DNA of 64,000 nucleotides, from the NCBI GenBank assembly GCA_030340625.1, contig JAOPHQ010003980.1:278501-342500 (forward strand). The letters are read 5' to 3'. A program made the position numbers and the translations under genes. This DNA comes from Merluccius polli. Lineage: Eukaryota; Chordata; Actinopteri; Gadiformes; Merlucciidae. The stretch's first letter is position 1. Each line of letters begins with the position of its first letter. Positions 52,339 through 63,290 of this stretch are shown one piece after another. A model generated the notes under the pieces. That model had not been told where the DNA came from, ran no database searches, and saw only the letters and a program-made list of their open reading frames with translations.

Positions 52339-55300
52339 GGGTGCCCGGAGGACGAGCAGGTGAGGAAGGATCTTGGCCTCGGTCAGCCTACGGTGGAGGC
52401 ATACGTAGGCGGTTACCGTTGCACGTTCCTGGTTGACTCGGGAGCTTCCGTCTCAACCATCGGTTGTCTTGCGGGAAACCCTCCTCCACTATCTCACCGC
52501 TCTCTAAAGACCATGGGGTTCTCTGGGCAACCCATGGAACAACAGTTTACGGTCCCCTTGAATTTCGATATACTGGAGCAGAGGGGATCACATTCATTCC
52601 TCTACGCACCAGCATGTCCCATCAACCTCTTGGGGAGGGACCTAATGAGCTCCCTACGAATAACATTGGCCTGCGATCTGGGGGGCATTACCCTGTATCA
52701 CCCCCTCAGCCCGGCTCCGGAAACTGCACATTTGTGCATGTTGATTGATGACCCAAGACCAGAGAGGCACGAAGATACCACAATTTACTGGCAAGAACTG
52801 TCGGGTGCAGTACAGACGGTCCCGGGACTTGTTAACACCTATGAAAGCTGGAAGATCTGGATTAAGGAAATGGGAACCTACAATGAATTGACAGACTCTT
52901 TACATTGTACACTCCATGTCACTCACGATCAAGATTTACCCTACGACGAACCGTGGTACGACCAGAAGAATGGAAAGCTGGAAGACCTGGAATGTGGAGA
53001 CATATTCCTGGGACCCGAGGGGGTCGCGTCAGAGGTTTACCTCACCCATGAACAGTTATCCTGGTTCCGGCTGGGACCGGATAGTGTCCCCCATGTCTCT
53101 CTCCTGGTCAGTGCCAACCACGAATCCAAGCAACTTGGATCAATGGTAAAGAGGGCACAGGCGGTTCCCCAGTGGTGCGCCACTGACAACGCATACCTTT
53201 TCCAAAGCCCGAATGCTGAGTTCTGGAGAATATCCTCACGGACAACGAACAAGGTGATTGGAAAAAAGGTGGAAGGACATCGGAAGGTGATCAAGAATGA
53301 TCACTCAGGAACGGATGACCCGGAAGACCCAGAAGTCACCGCCATGTTGACTCGCATATCAGAGAAGGTGTGGGCGAAAGGCCCATACGATGTGGGACAC
53401 ACCCCACAACACAACATCGTGGTGGACATTAAAGACCCTCATCTACCGGTATGGACAGCCCAATACAGGATCAAGGGTGAAGCAGAGGAAGGAATTAGAG
53501 ACACTATAAGTGGCCTTCTAAATGCAGGTGTGCTGGAGAGGACCACATCAACATGGAACACACCGATCCTGCCAGTGAAGAAAGCGGATGGACATACTTG
53601 GAGGATGGTTCACGATTTGAGAACCATTAACACACGAACTGTGGCGCCGCCAGAAAAAGTTCCGAATCCATATGTGGCCTTGAATGCAGTGAGCCCACAA
53701 CACAACTGGTTCACGGTGATTGATCTTGCTAATGCATTCTTTTGCCTCCCTCTGGCGGCCGAATCAAGGCCTTTCTTCGCCTTCACATATGGAAATCAAC
53801 AGTACACCTATACAAGAATGCCCCAGGGATTCAGATCCACTCCCACCATCTTCAATGCTTGCTTGAAGAAAGACCTGGAAGAACTGGCCCTTCCTTCCGG
53901 CACAGTACTGGTTCAGTACGTTGACGACCTCCTCCTAGCAGCAGAGACGAAGGAAGCTTGCCTACAAGCTACTGAGACCCTGTTGCAAACCATCGCAACG
54001 AAAGGATACAAACTCAAGCAGGCAAAGCTCCAGCTGGTCAAGGAGCAGATTACTTTCTTGGGGAAAGTAATAGGAGGGAATAAGAGAGAGATCAGCGAAG
54101 AACACAAAAACACAATTAAAGACTACCCAAAGCCAAAAACGGTCCAACAAATGTTAGCATTCCTGGGATTGACAGGATATAGCAGAACATACATTCCAGA
54201 CTACACCGGAGAGACAACCATTCTGCGACAGCTAATCACCAAAGCGGGCCATAGAAACCTAAAGGCCCTTTTGGAATGGACCCCTGGAGCGGAAGAGGCA
54301 TTCAACAGGCTTAAACATAGCTTGTGTAGTGCCGTTGCCCTGGCTGCCCCAGACTACAAGGAACCCTTCCACCTCGATGTATCAGAAAAAGAAGGTGTGG
54401 TCAATGGGATCCTGTGGCAGAAACACCAAGGAGGGAGAAAAATCCTGGCCTACCACAGTTCTGCTTTGGACCCTCCAGAAAGAGGGCTCCCCGAGTGTGG
54501 GAAAGCAATATGTGCCATTGCACCAAAGAGACTGGATAAGACGGCCTACATAGTAATGTCACACCCAGTGATTGTCCACACAATGCATGGAGTAAAAGCC
54601 TACCTAAACAGCTCGGATTATACGATCAACACTGCCAATAGGAACGCGAAACTCCAGAGGATATTGGGAAACCCCATGGTCACGTTTACCACACAAGGAG
54701 TTAACATGACTAGCACCATGCCCGGTCCCAGAGACGGGGAACCCCACATATGTTCAGAAGAAATCAAGAAGGCGGTGAAAATCAGACCAGGGCTAGGAGC
54801 GGAACTCCTAGACCCGGTGGACATGACTTTGTACACCGACGGATGCTGCTATAGGGCAGCCAACGGAGAAAACGTGGCCTCTTGGGCTGTGGTGGAACAA
54901 ACCAACAAAGGAGTATGCACCACTTTGGCCAGTGGCATATTGGAACAGCCCGCTTCAGCACAAAGGGCTGAACTATATGCCATGTGTGAAGGATTACGTA
55001 TAGCCCAGGGACGGATACTCAATCTATACACTGACTCAAATTACGCATATGAAATGGCCCACCTGAACGGTCGGCAAATGATGGACAGACAGATGACCAC
55101 AAGTGCTAACACCAAAGCAAAACACTCGGATCTGATCCTGCTATTGGCCAAAACAGCCCAGCTTCCACTAGAGGTAGCCATCATGCATTGCCGTGGCCAT
55201 CAGAAGACACAGACAGCTGAAGCAAGAGGAAACCATGCGGTGGATGAAGCAGCCAAGAAAGCAGGAGGATATGTTCCAGTTGAACATCTAAAAGAAGGAG

Positions 55301-56001
55301 GGTACACCCCGGTTGTACACCTAATGATGATCAATGAAGAAACAAACCTCGATCCTGATGAAGAAATGGTCAAACAAATGCAAGAGGCAGCAGGACCATA
55401 CGAGAAAACGGCATGGCGAGAGAAAGGGGCTAGGGAAACCCCGGAAGGAATATACTATTCCTGCACGGGGAAGCCGGTCGTCTCTACAAAGGCCCTGCTG
55501 TTTCTCTTGAGAAAAGAACATGGATTGGCACATGAAGGAAAGGCGAAGACCCGAGAAAGAATTGAAAGATACTGGTGGCATCCAGAGCTCAAGGCAGTGT
55601 GCGACCAGTATGTCCAGGATTGCCAGACGTGCCAAGCCTGCAACCAAAAACAGGGGTTCAAGATAAACCGAGGACAATTCCCTGTGCCCCAACTCCCATT
55701 CCAAGAAATCTACATAGATTACACAGATATGGGACAAGAGAACAGAGTAGAAGGGAAACGGTTTATGCTAGTAGCCGTAGATAGGTTCTCTAGATGGGTA
55801 GAAGCAATTCCTACTAAGAGGGAAGATGGGGACACCGTGATCAAATGGTTAGTGCAGGAATTAATTCCACGATGGGGTTACCCTAGACTTATCTGTTCAG
55901 ACAATGGGAGTCATTTTCCTAATGTCCACCTCCAGGAGGTGGAAAAGCATTTGGGGTTGAAACACAGGTTCGGTTCTGTGTATCATCCTCAATCCCAAGG
56001 C
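52339..56001 (+). CDS. pol: Pol of ERV-B: protease, spacer domain, RT, RNase H, integrase
   Basis: Numbering from the GTG at 52360: the aspartic protease is at about 10-110 (LVDSGAS at 24-30). An unusual spacer spans 130-320, then reverse transcriptase at 340-600 with VQYVDDLLL (YVDD at 520-523). RNase H lies at about 820-960 (LYTDG, AELYA, YTDSNYA, HCRGHQK). Integrase has a zinc domain (HGLAH ... CQTCQAC, from about 1054) and the first two core aspartates (IDYTD, CSDNGSH). The frame ends at a TAG (56002-56004) just before the glutamate region. Catalytic motifs upstream of that stop look intact. Protein length fits class I Pol apart from the long protease-RT spacer. Confidence 0.92.
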
Positions 56002-56697
56002 TAGGTAGAACGAGCTAACCAGACAATCAAGAATCAGGTGACCAAAATACTTAGAAGCGACCGACAGGAAAAGTTGAGGGATAGCGCAGAAGAGGTGGAA
56101 ACCCGCACTTTAGGTCGGGTACAGGCAGACCAGTTGGCAAGGGAAGTCAAGAATAGGAGGATAGGAAAAAAGATGACTTGGGTGACAGCCTTACCATTAG
56201 CGTTAATGGCCATGCGTTCCTCTCCCTCTAGCAGTACCCTTCTTAGTCCCCATGAGTTAGTCACAGGGCGTCCCATGCAGGGGCCTTATAGCCCACCCTC
56301 TAAGGGACCTCCATCAGACAGGTTTGATGAAGTAATGCAGGAGTATCTACAGGCACTAACCCAAGCTTCTTTGAGGTTGTTTTCTCAGATCACGGACCAG
56401 GTGAAACCCGAGTCAGGGGACTTATCTCCTCCAGTGGTGACACCTGGCGAGTGGATCTGGGTGAAAAAACACCATCGAAAGAACTTAGAGGACAGATGGG
56501 AGGGGCCGTATAAAGTAATTTTGGCAACACCTTTCTCTGTTTCAGTAGAGGACCGGCGAGGAGCTCAGTGGCACCATTTGAGTCGGTGTCGCAAAGCAGA
56601 CACACCTGGCAGATCGTGGACACAAACCTTGACCGATCTAGGGGCACTTCAAGCCAAGGGTGATCCCACCCCAGTCCAAGATGATCAAGCCCAGTAG
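56002..56697 (+). pseudogene. Integrase C-terminal part of ERV-B, after an in-frame stop
   Basis: The frame of Pol continues unchanged past the TAG at 56002-56004. It shows the catalytic-glutamate region (VERANQTIKNQ), then HELVTGRPM-type core end and an SH3-like C-terminal domain with a GPY motif (WEGPYKVILATPF, about 56494-56535). It ends at TAG 56695-56697, overlapping the start of env. The single nonsense codon cuts integrase before its third catalytic residue, so this copy cannot make full integrase without suppression. Confidence 0.88.
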
Positions 56698-58130
56698 AAA
56701 TCCATGGAATTATTTGGTAGGAACTCTGCTGCTGGTTCTGATTCAAAGGACTATGGCAAGTACCCCCACCCAATGCAAGGGATCCATCCGGATCCCAATG
56801 AATAGAGACACAACATCAAGAGACTCAACCATATTGAACTACTGTCATGGAATTGCAACTGTTTTTGAACTTGACATCTGCCGACTGATGAACTGTGGTC
56901 TTTATGCTGACTCTTTCTACAAGGCGGAGAAATACCTATGCATAGCGACGGGGGTCTCTGGATACTACCGCGGCCTTAACTCCTGCAAGTCCTGGTCGCA
57001 GGCGTCATGGTTAACACATCCTGGTTACAAGGAGGGATACTATCCTAAGGGGGCCCCATGGACGGAAGTCCAGAAACAGGTATCGATGTGTAAAGAACAG
57101 GGTGTTAAGGGCGTCAAAGGGAACTTAATATTATTGACAGTAAAAGCGGGGTTGATAGTGCCAGGGATTGGCCAATTACCATATAAAAAGAAGGATAGTA
57201 GAGGGTTCGCCCTCCTCTTGGGAACAGATGTAGTGGGGGAAGATCCACTAGTTTTTATCTACTTGCAGGCGCAAAGATGTCCTCCCGGTATGTTAGCACC
57301 TAGTAGATCCAATAAGCCCCCGGTAATAGTGCCTGTACCTACACCTCATGTGTTTCGCCCGGATCTGGAAGAACCAGAGGCCCAGGGAGACACGTGGGAG
57401 GTAGAGACAGGCGGTCTATATGAGAATATGTGGGTAAAATGGATGAATTATACAGCACGAGCTCAGGGTAAGACTAATTGTATCATATGTGCATCAGGGC
57501 GACCCCGCCTAACTACAGCTCCCGCTAGAATCACCCCGTTAAATTCCGCAGAAGGGTTTGCATGCTTACTAGGACTGTTCGTAGAAAGTCATATCCCAGG
57601 TTGTCCGGATAGTATAAAGATTTTACTAGACGTCATGTACCCCCAAATCCCGATGAGGGTTATACCGCCCAGTTTCGAAGTTAACCTCACCCCGCATTAT
57701 CATTGTATACGGGGAAATGGCAAAGGGAGAAAAGTGGGATCCCTTCCCCCAGGAACGTGTAATACCACTAGGGAAATAATTTCGCTTGCTAATATGACAC
57801 GGGCGCGTAGCGATATATGGTGGTTCTGTGGGGGGCGAGTTTTAAGGGGGGTTCTTCCTGTGAATTTCTCAGGAATATGCGCCATAGTTCAACTAGTAAT
57901 GCCAATATTTATTTTACCAGACACCGTGGATGTGATGGATTTAAAGGTGTGGAAAGATGGTAACTTCCCCGAGCACATCCGTCACAAACGAGATAACACT
58001 CCAATACCAGGGAGTTTTGATAAAAACATATATTTAGACGCCATAGGCGTACCTCGAGGTGTCCCCAATGAGCATAAGGCCCGAAATCAAGTGGCGGCAG
58101 GTTTTGAATCGGTTTTCTTTTGGTGGGCAA
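56681..58130 (+). pseudogene. env: Env surface subunit and start of transmembrane subunit, ERV-B, split
   Basis: The first ATG is 56681, overlapping the end of pol by 17 bp in another frame. Residues about 10-27 are hydrophobic (signal peptide). The surface subunit is cysteine-rich with several N-x-S/T glycosylation sites. A furin-type site RHKR lies at 57980-57991, and about 45 residues of the transmembrane subunit follow before the frame is broken at 58130 by an antisense solo LTR; read through, the ORF stops at 58202-58204 inside that LTR. Env normally mediates receptor binding and fusion; this copy is broken. Confidence 0.85.
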
Positions 58131-58530
58131 TGTGGGGTTTAGTGTCCCGAGGGAAGGAGGCCGCCGACAACAGGAACGCTTTTCACTCACTTTTATTTGT
58201 TTAGGTTTAGTTATCTTAATCTACCAAGCATGTGGGGAAGTAAATGTAAATGCAACGCGTGGAGAGCCGCTTAGCTTAGCATCCTTCCGATGCGCTGCCT
58301 CGCGGGTTCTGATTCTAACTGGATGTTTCCGCCCGGATGGTCTCTGGGCAGGAGGCGTGGCCTCTATGACGCATAATGGCTAGTGTTGAGCGCCCGCCCC
58401 CAGTGTATTATGTTTGCCGCCATCATGTGGTCAGGTGCAGTTACTACAACTGGTATATTTATTTCTACTCCTTTGTGGCTATGTGCAGATATTACAGCCT
58501 GCTGATACATGTCATTATTTATTCGCAACA
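58131..58530 (-). mobile_element. Antisense solo LTR inserted in ERV-B env
   Basis: On the minus strand this 400-bp piece runs TGTTGCGAATAAATAATG...CTAAACCCCACA, an LTR of the same family as ERV-A and ERV-B. It is flanked by GCAA (58127-58130 and 58531-58534), a 4-bp target duplication. Its U3 start (CAGGCTGTAATATCTGCACA) is closer to ERV-A, while its R/U5 (AAATAAAAGTGAGTGAAAAG) matches ERV-B. No internal sequence remains, so it formed by LTR-LTR recombination after insertion. Confidence 0.88.
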
Positions 58531-58534
58531 GCAA

Positions 58535-59121
58535 CCATTAATAAAAACGTGGATTGGGTTAACTATATATATTACAATCAGCAGCGTTTTGTTAATTTTA
58601 CCACAGATGCAGTTAAGGGTTTGAAGGAACAGTTAGACGCCACCTCCCGAATGACCTACCAGAATAGGTTAGCCTTAGATATGATATTGGCTAATCAAGG
58701 AGGGGTGTGTGCAATGTTTGGGACAGCGTGTTGTACATTTGTCCCTAATAACACAGCCCCAGATGGATCAGTGTCTAGGGCATTGGCGGGACTGCAGGCT
58801 CTCAGGCTGGAGTTAACAGAGAACTCCGGCATTACTGACCCTTTCACAGATTGGATGGAGGACATGTTTGGTAAATGGAGGGGCACGATCCAGTCAGTGC
58901 TCCTAATGGGAATAGTGGCAGTGGTCGTATTAGTTATAATAGGTTGTTGTTGTATTCCCTGCATTCGAGGGCTGTTGAATCGATTGATCACCACGGCTGT
59001 GGGGGTCCCGGGAGAATCGGGGGTACTCCAGGCTTATGTAGGGATTGAGTATGTCCCACTGCGGCCAAACAATGGAACAGTGGACCGCCCAGACCTGATT
59101 AGGTTGGGGTACATGGAATAG
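58535..59121 (+). pseudogene. env: Env transmembrane subunit of ERV-B, remainder
   Basis: After the solo LTR, the transmembrane ectodomain resumes. It contains a CX6CC motif (CAMFGTACC, about 58707-58733) preceded by a heptad-rich region in the position of the so-called immunosuppressive segment. A 25-residue hydrophobic anchor follows (about 58905-58955) with a cysteine cluster on its inner side, and then a tail of about 50 residues to the TAG at 59119-59121. The frame offset on the two sides agrees with the 404-bp insertion. CX6CC is typical of gamma/epsilon-type and other covalently linked Env proteins. Confidence 0.85.
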
Positions 59122-60083
59122 TTCCTGTTTTCCTGGAGTTCGATACCTGTGTCTAGGAAGACACAACACCTGATTAACCTGAATTTGAGTTAATAAATGC
59201 ACAATGTGGGTCATGAGTGTCATTATAATGTTTTTAAGTCCAGAATGTGATGTGCTGTTTCTTTTGTTTACTGTAATAAAGAGGTTGTTGAATTTTTGAT
59301 GCTGCTAAAATATGCTCTGACTACTGGTAAGGCTGAGCTGACCAGTGGATCCGTGGGCAAGGTACACATGGGTACGTGTTAGTAACCTAGACGTGTGGGC
59401 CTTGCCTATGGATCGCAAGATGAGCATTCAATCTGTAAACTGTTCAACCGAACATCGACTACTAGTGCGGGTGATAACACTGTGATGATGTTTGAGAACC
59501 GGCATGTATGGAGACTACCTGAGCCATTGGAAACCATGCATGTCTACAGGACGTTTTTTGGTTGTTTTTGTTTTATTCCTATATTACTTGATTTTATTAG
59601 ATTTTGGCTTCCAATGCATGCTGGAAGTGTTAAGTGTACTGGTTCTATACCTAGAAGTATTCGTGATCGTGAAATTCATGCCTAGAGGTAGTTGAAGGGA
59701 CCTGAGCTGAAGAAAATGTGCCTTTATTTTTTTGTGGTTTATGTGTGTGATATTCCTGTGCCTCAAACTATTATGTATTAACCATATGCCTTTGTGTCCT
59801 CAGGGTACTGTGATGATGGTATGACATATTGATTGTATGATGTGATGAAAATTTGTCTACTGTTTGTTGGCTGCGGCCCATGTATTCTTTGAGACACACC
59901 AAGGTGAATGCCATCCAATTTAGAGATGCGACAGGTTTTCCGCCTGTCTAGAAGGGGTTTTCCCGAACTAAGTCGATTGGTGATGTTGATGTTTTTCTTT
60001 TCGCTTGAATTTATACTCACCATTTTTAGACCTTACATGATACATAGCATTATTAATTTGTAGTATGGTCATCAGTGATGACC
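59122..60083 (+). other. 3' non-coding region of ERV-B
   Basis: About 960 bp between env and the polypurine tract carry no ORF that I can support. The region is closely related to ERV-A 27770-28670 (shared GATGCTGCTAAAATATG, GGGTACGTGTTxGTAACC and TTTGAGACACACCAAGG motifs). Such conservation in a coding-poor partner suggests a cis-acting role such as RNA export or packaging. Confidence 0.65.
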
Positions 60084-60093
60084 AAGGAGGGAC
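60084..60093 (+). promoter_or_regulatory. Polypurine tract of ERV-B
   Basis: AAGGAGGGAC lies directly before the 3' LTR and is identical in ERV-A. Confidence 0.72.
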
Positions 60094-60468
60094 TGTTGCG
60101 GATTAATAATAAGCATATGTATCAGCAGCTACACAGCCACACAAGGAGTAGAAATAAATGTATTTACCCGACCTGACCACAGGATGGCGGTACACATAGT
60201 ACACTGGGGCGGAAGTGCAACACTAGCCATTGTGCGTCATGGAGGTCACGCCTCCTGCTGAATGACTTCCGGCGGAAGTCGCGAGCTCGAGAGAATCATT
60301 CAGGCAGACCGCCAGAGGGACGCGCGGACGATTTCTCCACACGTGTGGCTTTTACAATACTTCCCATATGCTTGTTAGATTAAGATAACTAAACCTAAAC
60401 AAATAAAAGTGAGTGAAAAGCGTTCCTGTTGTCGGCGGCCTCCTTCCCTCGGGACACTGAACGCCACA
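60094..60468 (+). repeat. 3' LTR of ERV-B
   Basis: This 375-bp partner of 45501-45875 is followed by TCCT (60469-60472). Confidence 0.93.
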
Positions 60469-60472
60469 TCCT

Positions 60473-61533
60473 CTAATTCGGGGAACAAAGGTGGTTGATA
60501 ACCTAGCGAGGCCATAAAAGGGGACAACCCTGTGGATGCATTAACCAGGGTGTTGTTGGCATATTCGACCCAGGGGAGCTGGGTGTTCCAAGAAGTGGGA
60601 CTGGTGTGGGTGATACAGCGGAGTGCTGCCTCCATCTGTTGATTGGCCCGCTCCGATTGTCCATTGGACTGGGGGTGGAATCCGGAGGAGAGGCTGGATG
60701 TGGCCCCAAGAGCCTTGCAGAACGCACGCCACACTTGAGAAGTGAACTGGAGACCTCTGTCCGAGACAATGTCAGTGGGGATGCCATGCAGGCGAAACAC
60801 ATGCTTGACCAGGAGGTCTGCGGTCTCTCTTGAGGAGGGGAGCTTGGGGAGAGCGATGAAATGCGCGGCCTTAGAAAAACGGTCGATTACCGTGAGAATG
60901 GTGGTGTTGCCCTCGGACGGAGGCAGGCCGGTGATGAAGTCCAGGGCGATGTGGGACCAAGGACGGCTAGGGATGGGTAGGGGTCGCAGCAGGCCGGAAC
61001 GGGGACAGGTCAAGGTCTTATTCCGGGCGTAGGTTGCGCACGCCGCAATAAAGCAACGGACGTCTGCGTCCATAGTGGACCACCATAATCGCCGGCGGAT
61101 GAAGTCCAACGTGCGGGTGATTCCCGGGTGGCAGGTGAGCCTGGAGGAATGGGCCCAGACCAGTACCCTGGACCGTACAGCGTCCGGAACGAACAAACAG
61201 TTGGGGGGGGGCGGTACCGGGGTCTGGCTGCTGCCTCTGCGCAAGGCGTACCGCGGACTCCACCTCCCAGGTGAGAGTGGCGATAATACAAGTAGGCGGC
61301 AGGATGGTTTCGGGACCTGTACCGGGGTTCTCGGGGGAGTACAGGCGGGACAGGGCATCCGGCTTAACGTTCTGGGAGCCGGGACGATAGGTGAGGGAGA
61401 AGTTAAACCAACCAAAGAATAGGGCCCACCTGGCCTGTCGAGAGCTCAGTCTTTTCGCAGACTGGATATAGGCCAGGTTGCGGTGGTTGGTCCAGACAAT
61501 AAATGGATGCTCCGCACCCTCCAGCCAATGCCG
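60473..61533 (-). pseudogene. RNase H end and integrase of chromovirus #2
   Basis: From about 61530 the minus strand reads the end of RNase H and the tether in shifting frames. From about 61200 it reads integrase: zinc domain (HSSRLTCHPGITRTLDF ... CATYARNK) and core with ALDFITGLPP, SDRGLQFTSQVWR and HPQSNGQSERANQQ, ending FPELED at the ERV-B junction (60473). The second zinc cysteine appears changed to Tyr (CATYA instead of CxxC). The C-terminus is at 45040-45500. Confidence 0.85.
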
Positions 61534-62808
61534 TCACTCCACCAGGGCAAGCTTGACGGCTAATAGCTCGCGGTTGCCGACATCATAATTTCGCTCCGGC
61601 GGGAGAAGAAGGCACGGGTGGAGCTTATGGTCGGAGGGGGAGCGTTGGGAGAGGATCGCGCCCACTCCGGTGTCAGAAGCGTCGGCCTCCACCACAAACT
61701 GGAGAGAGGGATCCGGTTGAACCAGGATTGGGGCGGATACAAACCGCTTCTTGAGGTCTAAAAAGGCAGTCTCCGCTTTTGACGTCCATATAAAAGCGCT
61801 CTTGGTGGAGGTCAAGGCCGTAAGGGGTGCCGCGACTTGACTATAACCTCGAATGAATCGCCGATAGAAATTGGCGAACCCTAAAAACTGTTGCAATCTC
61901 TTGCGGGTCGGGGGTGAGGGCCACTCGGCCACCGCAGAGACCTTGGCGGGATCCATCTCAATCTGGCCCTGGCTGATGATGTAGCCCAGGAAAGAGATGG
62001 ACGGGACGTGGAATTCACATTTTTCCGCCTTAACATAGAGTCGGTTCTCCAATAAACGCTGCAGAACCTGCCGAACATGGATCCTGTGCTCCTCTACAGA
62101 CTTGGAAAATATCAGGATGTCGTCGAGGTACACAAAGACGGAACGGTTCAACATGTCCCGGAGCACGTCGTTGACCAGGGACTGGAAAACCGCGGGGGCG
62201 TTGGTGAGCCCGAAGGGCATAACTAAATATTAAATGTGGCCCAATGGTGTGTTGAACGCGGTCTTCCACTCGTCACCCTCCCCGATGTGGACCAAATGGT
62301 ACGCGTTGCGCAAGTCTAGTTTAGAGAAAACCACGGCTCCGTGGAGGGGAACAAAGGCAGAACTGATGAGGGGTAAAGGATATTTATTCTTTAACGTAAT
62401 ATTATTCAGCCCACGATAGTCAATACAGGGTCGTAGTGAGTGGTCCTTCTTACTCACGAAGAAGAATCCCGCTCCTACTGGCGACGAAGATGGGCAGATG
62501 ATTCCGGTGGCGAGGGACTCTCCAATATAGTTCTCCATGGACTCCCGTTCCGGACGGGAGATATTGAACAGGCGGCTACTAGGAAGAGGGGACCCGGGAA
62601 GAAGGTCGATTGCACAGTCATAAGGGCGATGAGGAGGCAAGGACAGGGCCTGGGATTTACTAAAAACCACTCCGAGATCGTGATACTCCTCCAGAACGGA
62701 GGACAGGTCAGGAGGTGCAGAATTGGAACCGAGCTCCGATGCCCGAGGAGACTGAAGAGAACAGTGGGAAAGGCAGCGTGTGCTCCACGAAATGACTCGT
62801 CCAGTCAA
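61534..62808 (-). pseudogene. Reverse transcriptase and RNase H of chromovirus #2
   Basis: The frame from 62808 carries RPYDCAIDLLPGSPLPSSRL and SLRPCIDYRGLNNITLKNKY, then a TAA at 62232-62230. The next frame holds MPFGLTNAPAVFQ, the active site YLDD (FVYLDDILIFS, about 62130), the connection segment and RNase H (VEADASDTGVGAILSQ, YDVGNRELLAVKLAL). It ends at a stop at 61536-61534 where RNase H continues in the expected frame. Two nonsense codons therefore break an otherwise well-preserved enzyme. Confidence 0.87.
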
Positions 62809-63290
62809 TTTGAGGATTGTGGGTCTTCAGCCAAGGGTATCCCGGAACGACCGGTGAAAGAGGGGAAGAAATCACAAGAAGTGATATGGACTCCTGGTGG
62901 TTACCCGAAACGAGCAGGTTGACAGGCACGGTGCGACGCTCCACCCGAGCGAGTGGCCTTCTGTCTAGTGCCTGGGTCTCAATTGGGGAATCTAGGGGAA
63001 CGGTGTCGATCCCCAGCTGGTGAACCAACTCCCGGTCGATAAAGCTCTCGTCTGCACCGGAGTCCAGGAGTATGGTCAGTGGAGAAGTCTGATCCTGCCA
63101 CAAGAGGGTGGCACACAGTAGGGGACGGGAAACCGAGGGGTCCAGAGCACGACTCGCCAGTATCCCCCGGGTTACTGGCGAGCCTGTCCTTTTCCCGGAC
63201 GAGAGGGACATCCAGACAGGAAGTGGCCCGTCTGACCACAATATAGGCAGGCTCGGGAGAGAATCCGGCGCTCCCTCTCCTCGGGGGAGA
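62809..63290 (-). pseudogene. Nucleocapsid and protease of chromovirus #2
   Basis: A protease site ILLDSGADESFIDREL (about 63080-63030) lies in the frame 63478-62708. A CCHC knuckle (CLYCGQTGHFLSGCP) is present at about 63255-63210 but in a third frame, so at least one frame change separates Gag NC from protease. Confidence 0.8.

Larger units (their letters stand above)
45501..60468 (+). mobile_element. ERV-B: 15-kb class I (gamma/epsilon-like) endogenous retrovirus
   Basis: Two 375-bp LTRs (45501-45875 and 60094-60468) differ at three positions, and TCCT flanks both. The order is LTR, primer site, leader with splice donor and minisatellites, gag, pol, env, 3' non-coding region, polypurine tract, LTR. 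Gag and Pol are in one frame separated by UAG, RT has YVDD, and Env has a furin-type site and CX6CC, all class I features. It is defective: a gag frame change, a stop in integrase and an antisense solo LTR in env. It sits inside integrase of chromovirus #2. Confidence 0.93.

Noticed and set aside
52360..52362. GTG at 52360 as an independent pol start
   Set aside because: The frame is open back to the Gag UAG and no ATG precedes the protease site, so readthrough is more plausible than initiation here.
57909..58383. ORFs crossing the env/solo-LTR junction
   Set aside because: They are chimeric frames created by the antisense LTR insertion.
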